Positions 34,011-37,787 of a stretch of DNA of 37,787 nucleotides are shown piece after piece. Every line of letters begins with the position of its first letter. The stretch's first letter is position 1. The DNA is taken from contig JAPDQM010000032.1 in the NCBI GenBank assembly GCA_034505795.1, positions 1 to 37,787 on the forward strand, written 5' to 3'. This DNA comes from Thermofontimicrobium_A sp034505795 (lineage in GTDB: Bacteria; Zhuqueibacterota; Zhuqueibacteria; Thermofontimicrobiales; Thermofontimicrobiaceae). The position numbers were made by a program, and so were the translations under genes. The notes beneath the pieces are model-generated. The model saw only the letters and a list, made by a program, of their open reading frames with translations. It was not told where the DNA came from and ran no database searches.

Positions 34011-34574
34011 ATGGCACAATACTGGTTATTGAAGGACGACCTGAACGATTTTTTTGAACAATTTCCCCAGGCTGAATATTACGAGGAGTTCGAGCAACCG
34101 AACATTCGGATTCCTGCCAGCGACTTAGCGAAGGTATTCGACTTTTTCAAAAATCATAAAAAATTTCCCATGGACATGCTGCTCGATGTGACAGCGGTGG
34201 ATTACCTGTCGAGCGATTATGCCGAACGGCCGAATTTGACGGGGAGAGAGGAAGATCGATACTCCGAAAAACGTTTCGATTTGGTCTATCATTTTTATTC
34301 AGTCGCAACGAATAAGCGAGTAAGAATTATCACCAGTTGCGGTGGCGAGCAGCCCGAAGTGATCAGTAGCTATCAATGGTGGCAGGCCGCCCATTTTCTC
34401 GAACGAGAAGTGTGGGACATGTTCGGCATCAAATTCAAAGGCCATCCTGATTTGAGACGGGTATTGCTTTACGAAGAGTTTGAAGGACATCCCTTGCGAA
34501 AAGATTACCCGACGCAGGGCGAGCAGCCTCGATTACCCTTACGAAATGTGGAGCAAGATAATGGCAGAGTTTGA
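34011..34574 (+). CDS. nuoC: NADH-quinone oxidoreductase subunit C
   Basis: This 187-residue hydrophilic subunit of the complex I peripheral arm, the 30-kDa family, has the signature EREVWDMFGIKFKGHPDLRR followed by LLYEEFEGHPLRKDYP. AAAAGGAA precedes ATG 34011. Its end overlaps the nuoD start by 14 bases, so the two are translationally coupled, yet they are separate genes rather than a nuoCD fusion. Confidence 0.96.
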   Translation: MAQYWLLKDDLNDFFEQFPQAEYYEEFEQPNIRIPASDLAKVFDFFKNHKKFPMDMLLDVTAVDYLSSDYAERPNLTGREEDRYSEKRFDLVYHFYSVATNKRVRIITSCGGEQPEVISSYQWWQAAHFLEREVWDMFGIKFKGHPDLRRVLLYEEFEGHPLRKDYPTQGEQPRLPLRNVEQDNGRV

Positions 34575-35817
34575 AATTCCTGCAAAATATAAAGTCGAAG
34601 AAGTCAAACGGCGCAAAGAAATTCTGGAACTGCCCATTGCTGGGCCTGGTGATGAGCCGATCAAAGTAAACCTGGGTCCATCGCATCCCGCTATGCACGG
34701 CACGATCAAAATGGTTGCTGAACTGGTGGGCGAGACCATTGTCAATATCGATGTCGAGCCAGGCTTTCTGCATCGTGGCTTTGAAAAAATGATGGAGAAC
34801 CACACGTATGCCTCGGCGCTACCTTACACGGACCGATTGAATTATGTGACCGCTTTCATCAATAATTTCGGTTATGTGGCGACGGTTGAAAAACTGTTCG
34901 GCATAGAAATTACCGAGCGCTGCGCCTGGCTGCGGACCCTGTTTTCAGAGCTATCTCGAATCACCGATCATTACACCTGCCAGGCAGCCATTTGCAGTGA
35001 AATCGGCGCCATGACGCCATTTTTGTATTTCATGCAAGCTCGTGATTGGATCTGGGAGCATTTCAACTGGGCGACTGGGGCGAGGCAGACTTACAGCTAC
35101 GCTCGCATTGGTGGGCTGGCGAGAGACATCCCTGAGGGTTGGCTGGACCGATGCAAGGAAATTCTAAAAAGTAATATTCCGTTGTTGAAGGATATTCATG
35201 GTCTGATGGATCGCAACCGCATTTTTCTGGATCGAACCCAGGGCGTCGGCGAAATCAGCAAGGAGGATGCGATTAATGCGGGCATTACAGGCCCATTTTT
35301 GCGCTCCACAGGCGTGGCGTATGACGTGCGCAAAGCCATGCCTTACCTGAAATACGATGAAGTCGAATGGGAAGTGCCTGTGGGTAAGTATGGCGATAAT
35401 TACGACCGCTGGTTCGTGCGCATGCGGGAGATCGAGGAGTCGATGAAAATTTGCTTCCAGTGCATTGAGAAAATGCCACGCACAGGACCTATTTTTTCCG
35501 ACGGCTATCAGGCGCATCTCCCTGAAAAAGCCGAGGTCTATTCAACCATCGAGGGGTTGATCAATCATTTTAAAATTATCATCGAAGGTCCCAAACCACC
35601 CAAAGGAACGATTTATCATTGCGTGGAAGGCGCCAATGGCGAATTGGGATTTTTCCTGGTCTCCGATGGCACTGGCACTGCTTATCGTCTTCACGTCCGA
35701 GCGCCGAGTTTCATGACCATGGGCGTGCTGGACAAAATTATTATCGGCCACCAGTTAGCTGATATCATCCCCATCTTCGGGACGGTGAATATGGTTGGTG
35801 GTGAATGCGATCGGTGA
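34561..35817 (+). CDS. nuoD: NADH-quinone oxidoreductase subunit D
   Basis: This 418-residue 49-kDa subunit, with NuoB, forms the quinone pocket. Visible are NLGPSHPAMHGTIKM at the N-terminus, DVEPGFLHRGFEKMME, LPYTDRLNYV, GARQTYSYARIGG and the C-terminal MVGGECDR. The start is ATG 34561; the open frame reaches 34480, but that part is nuoC sequence in another frame. It is followed by a 237-base gap holding palindromic copy 2. Confidence 0.97.
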   Translation: MAEFEIPAKYKVEEVKRRKEILELPIAGPGDEPIKVNLGPSHPAMHGTIKMVAELVGETIVNIDVEPGFLHRGFEKMMENHTYASALPYTDRLNYVTAFINNFGYVATVEKLFGIEITERCAWLRTLFSELSRITDHYTCQAAICSEIGAMTPFLYFMQARDWIWEHFNWATGARQTYSYARIGGLARDIPEGWLDRCKEILKSNIPLLKDIHGLMDRNRIFLDRTQGVGEISKEDAINAGITGPFLRSTGVAYDVRKAMPYLKYDEVEWEVPVGKYGDNYDRWFVRMREIEESMKICFQCIEKMPRTGPIFSDGYQAHLPEKAEVYSTIEGLINHFKIIIEGPKPPKGTIYHCVEGANGELGFFLVSDGTGTAYRLHVRAPSFMTMGVLDKIIIGHQLADIIPIFGTVNMVGGECDR

Positions 35818-35852
35818 TTTCGGATTTTTGCATCTTCTCCATAAAACCTTTA

Positions 35853-35940
35853 ACCGCTAATTTCGCTAATTTAGGTGAATTGATTTTTATCTATTAGCTG
35901 GCCGATTAGCGGAATAAGAAAAATTAGTGAAATTAGCGGT
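35853..35940. repeat. Palindromic element copy 2 (nuoD-nuoE gap)
   Basis: An 88-bp element whose outer 20 bases form an inverted repeat with one mismatch: left ACCGCTAATTTCGCTAATTT; right end, reverse-complemented, the same with one G-to-A change. CTTTAA occurs on both sides (35848-35853 and 35941-35946), possibly a target duplication although it overlaps the left end by one base. Confidence 0.88.
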
Positions 35941-36054
35941 CTTTAACACCCACTGAAAATTGGCACTTGAATTTTGAAATTTATTTGTAATTTGGTTTTT
36001 GTTATTTGGAATTTTACTTAATAGCACGAAAAAATTAAAACGCTAAGGAAGTAT

Positions 36055-36570
36055 ATGGAATTCACCCAGGCTGAAAAGAAAGAAATAGCATACTTACGAA
36101 CTCGTTATCCAGATACTCGATCGCTCACCCTCCCACTCATGTGGATGATCCAAAAACGAGAGGGTTATGTTTCTGACGAAGCGGTTTATCTCATTGCCAA
36201 AGAATTGAAAATCCCCCCCATCTGGGTGGAAGAAGTGCGCTCCTGGTATTCGATGTTTACCAAAGAAAAAGAAGGCAAGTACGTTTTAGAAGTTTGCAAT
36301 AATATTTCCTGTTCGCTATTGGGAAGTCAGTCCATCATTGATTATCTCTGCAAAAAATTGGGTATCAAAGTCGGTGAAACAACAAAGGATGGATTGTTCA
36401 CGATCAAAACGGCGGAATGCCTGGGCTCATGCGGTACAGGGCCGATGATGCAGGTGGGCGAGAATTATTATGAGTTGTTGACTGAAGAGAAAATCGATAA
36501 AATTCTAGATGATTTAAGAAACGGTAAAGAACACGAGCAGCAGCCACAGGAATTTCCTGAGTACATTTAA
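36055..36570 (+). CDS. nuoE: NADH-quinone oxidoreductase subunit E
   Basis: This 171-residue 24-kDa subunit has a thioredoxin-like fold holding a 2Fe-2S cluster. The four ligands are C81 and C86 (VCNNISCSLLG), then C122 and C126 (AECLGSCGTGP). AAGGAAG precedes ATG 36055. It lies between palindromic copies 2 and 3 and should work with NuoF in NADH oxidation. Confidence 0.96.
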   Translation: MEFTQAEKKEIAYLRTRYPDTRSLTLPLMWMIQKREGYVSDEAVYLIAKELKIPPIWVEEVRSWYSMFTKEKEGKYVLEVCNNISCSLLGSQSIIDYLCKKLGIKVGETTKDGLFTIKTAECLGSCGTGPMMQVGENYYELLTEEKIDKILDDLRNGKEHEQQPQEFPEYI

Positions 36571-36576
36571 ATTCTT

Positions 36577-36669
36577 GACCGCTAATTATGCGAATTAAAC
36601 GCTAATTTCGCTAATTCTATTTATGAAAGACAATTAGCAAAATTCGAAAAATTAGCGCAATTAGCGGTC
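36577..36669. repeat. Palindromic element copy 3 (nuoE-nuoF gap)
   Basis: A 93-bp element starting GACCGCTAATTATGCGAATT and ending GCGCAATTAGCGGTC. Its left 40 bases match the left arm of copy 4 (36677-36716) at about 37 of 40 positions. It contains no coding sequence. Confidence 0.9.
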
Positions 36670-36676
36670 TAAAGGT

Positions 36677-37167
36677 GACCGCTAATTATACGAATTAGGC
36701 GCTAATTTCGCTAATTATTTTTTGGGTTTACAGATAATGGAAGAGCTATTATTCAAAGAGGAGGTATATAAAATAGTTGGCGCTGCAATGGAAGTACATC
36801 GAGTCATGGGGCCAGGTTTTTTAGAAGCAGTTTATCAGGAAGCGTTAGCAATTGAATTCAAATTAAGAAATATTCCTTTTAATGAATTCCCAAAATTGAA
36901 AATAGATTTTAAAGGCATTATATTAAAAAAGCATTATGTTCCAGATTTTCTATGTTTTGATGAAATAATAGTGGAGATCAAAGCCCTTGAGCAATGTACC
37001 AAAAATGATGAGTCTCAAATCATCAATTCATTGAAAGCTGCTAAAAAAGCTGTTGGAGTTTTAATTAACTTTGGAGAACCATCTCTGTTTTACCGAAGAT
37101 TTGTCAGTACTAAAAATATCAAAAGGCCAAATTAGCGAAATTCGATTAATCAGCAAAATTAGCGGTC
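36677..37167. mobile_element. Gene-carrying palindromic element, copy 4 (GxxExxY inside)
   Basis: The left arm at 36677-36718 (GACCGCTAATTATACGAATT, then GCGCTAATTTCGCTAATT) and the right arm at 37129-37167 (AATTAGCGAAATTCG to AAATTAGCGGTC) are the two halves of the same palindrome seen empty in copies 2 and 3. About 410 bp lies between them and encodes one GxxExxY protein. The gene's stop codon TAG (37133-37135) lies in the right arm. The unit looks like a small mobile element or the coding parent of the empty repeats; no transposase of a known type is present. Confidence 0.65.
36737..37135 (+). CDS. GxxExxY protein (PD-(D/E)XK-like family)
   Basis: This 132-residue protein carries the family-naming motif G27-F-L-E30-A-V-Y33. 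A nuclease-like constellation follows: D70 in HYVPDFL and E80-I-K82 in IIVEIKAL, then a helix ending in KAAKKAVGVLINFG. This matches the PD-(D/E)XK layout (D, then E-x-K about ten residues on), although no activity is established for the family. The start is ATG 36737 (TTG 36722 is also open); no clear ribosome site is seen. The gene is AT-richer than the nuo genes and sits inside a palindromic element, both signs of a mobile origin. Confidence 0.88.
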   Translation: MEELLFKEEVYKIVGAAMEVHRVMGPGFLEAVYQEALAIEFKLRNIPFNEFPKLKIDFKGIILKKHYVPDFLCFDEIIVEIKALEQCTKNDESQIINSLKAAKKAVGVLINFGEPSLFYRRFVSTKNIKRPN

Positions 37168-37175
37168 AAAGCTAA

Positions 37176-37276
37176 ACCGCTAATTGGGTGAGTTAGACAT
37201 CAATTATGCTAATTGCTTTTTTGAGAACATTAAAATTTTAATTAGCGAAATTCGATTAATTAGCACAATTAGCGGT
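37176..37276. repeat. Palindromic element copy 5
   Basis: Starts ACCGCTAATTGGGTGAGTTA and ends AGCACAATTAGCGGTC less the final C; the ends form an inverted repeat. Its right part (37239-37276) closely matches the right arm of copy 4. With copy 6 it makes a 110-bp direct tandem (37167-37276 and 37277-37386). Confidence 0.88.
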
Positions 37277-37285
37277 CAAAGCTAA

Positions 37286-37386
37286 ACCGCTAATTGGGCG
37301 AATTAGACACCAATTACGCTAATTGCTTTTCTGAAAACATTAAAATTTTAATTAGCGAAATTCGAAAAATTGGCGTAATTAGCGGT
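37286..37386. repeat. Palindromic element copy 6, tandem twin of copy 5
   Basis: Nearly identical to copy 5 at a 110-bp offset, including the shared middle AACATTAAAATTTTAATTAG and the linker CAAAGCTAAACCGC. It begins ACCGCTAATTGGGCGAATTA and ends GTAATTAGCGGT, 29 bases before nuoF. Confidence 0.88.
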
Positions 37387-37415
37387 CTAAAAAGCTTTCA
37401 AATATAGAGAACAAT

Positions 37416-37787
37416 ATGTCGGATATGAAAATTCTTCTTAACTACGAACGCAACGGCAAGAGCCACACACTCGAAAGCTATCTCAAACGGGGCGGCTACC
37501 AGACCGTCACCCAAAAATTAGGCCAATACAAACCCGAACAGGTTGTTGACGAAGTCAAAAAAAGCGGCATTCGGGGACGAGGCGGCGCTGGCTTCCCTGC
37601 GGGCATCAAATGGTCGTTCCTGCCGAAAGGGACAGACAAGCCGATCTATTTGATCTGCAATGGTGACGAGGGCGAGCCTGGCACGTTCAAAGATCGGGTA
37701 ATCCTCGAAGAGAACCCGCATCAGCTTATCGAGGGAATTATCATCAGCGCCTACGCCATTCAGGCCAAACATGCCTATATCTACATT
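37416..37787 (+). CDS. nuoF: NADH-quinone oxidoreductase subunit F, N-terminal part, cut by window end
   Basis: The first 124 codons of the 51-kDa NADH/FMN-binding subunit are present. After a leader (MSDMKILLNYERNG) come GIRGRGGAGFPAGIKW, the glycine-rich NADH loop, and CNGDEGEPGTFKDR, the FMN-binding loop, both textbook NuoF sequences. The frame is open to the last base of the window. The start ATG 37416 lies 29 bases after palindromic copy 6, with AGAGA as a weak ribosome site. The rest of the gene and later nuo genes lie beyond the window. Confidence 0.95.
   Translation, partial: MSDMKILLNYERNGKSHTLESYLKRGGYQTVTQKLGQYKPEQVVDEVKKSGIRGRGGAGFPAGIKWSFLPKGTDKPIYLICNGDEGEPGTFKDRVILEENPHQLIEGIIISAYAIQAKHAYIYI

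Noticed and set aside
35807..35824. 15-base match between the end of nuoD (GATCGGTGATTTCGG) and the region after the 7-bp repeat near 4201
   Set aside because: Only a single short match with no extended similarity; chance is sufficient.

Overview
The window looks like chromosomal DNA from an uncultured or little-studied bacterium of the FCB assemblage, for example a Calditrichota/KSB1-like lineage. Two secreted proteins end in type IX secretion sorting domains of the 'NYPNPFNS/NFPNPFNS' type. These occur beside a complete-looking start of a complex I operon, a Mla lipid transport cluster and inositol-lipid genes. The exact phylum is my inference. TGA ends many genes here (for example mlaD at 4132 and the ATPase gene at 3181), so the standard bacterial code applies. 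The promoters I can see are sigma70-like (TTGACx-17-TAnnnT).

Layout. 1-4132 (+): a regulatory trio (PP2C phosphatase, RsbW-type kinase, STAS protein) runs directly into mlaE-mlaF-mlaD. 4133-5905: about 1.8 kb without genes but full of palindromes. It holds a 7-bp tandem repeat, a ~450-bp nested inverted-repeat element and a second ~140-bp one. 5906-7312 (+): an exported metallophosphatase/tetraheme cytochrome c with an in-frame TGA at codon 51, probably selenocysteine. 7665-9926 (+): an MrfA-like DEAD/DEAH helicase. 9987-12943 (-): two T9SS cargo proteins and a membrane-anchored thioredoxin-like protein. 13497-14331 (+): a MntA/HepT toxin-antitoxin pair. 14374-31672 (-): mostly housekeeping genes, namely a SagB-like oxidoreductase, pyruvate phosphate dikinase, a CtpA protease, tmk, a MATE exporter, inositol-3-phosphate synthase, panD, a CDP-alcohol phosphatidyltransferase, rsmI, lysine 6-transaminase, a HIT protein, an EF-G paralogue and a divergent acyl-CoA ligase. 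32029-32655 (+): an MBL-fold hydrolase. 33034-37787 (+): nuoA-B-C-D-E-F, cut by the window end.

Two systems stand out. First, the cytochrome gene keeps one frame across a TGA that sits exactly where a Cys is expected (PCG-TGA). A bacterial-SECIS-like hairpin with a bulged U and a GGU apical loop follows immediately. Second, the nuo operon is invaded by a family of AT-rich palindromic elements (ends ACCGCTAATT...AATTAGCGGT). There are at least six copies, all between nuo genes. One copy carries a GxxExxY (PD-(D/E)XK-like) gene between its two half-palindromes, and the gene's stop codon lies inside the right repeat. This looks like a coding 'parent' surrounded by its non-coding derivatives.

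Functional links: inositol-3-phosphate synthase plus the CDP-alcohol phosphatidyltransferase suggest phosphatidylinositol-type lipid synthesis. The STAS protein next to mlaEFD may play the MlaB role while remaining under phosphatase/kinase control.
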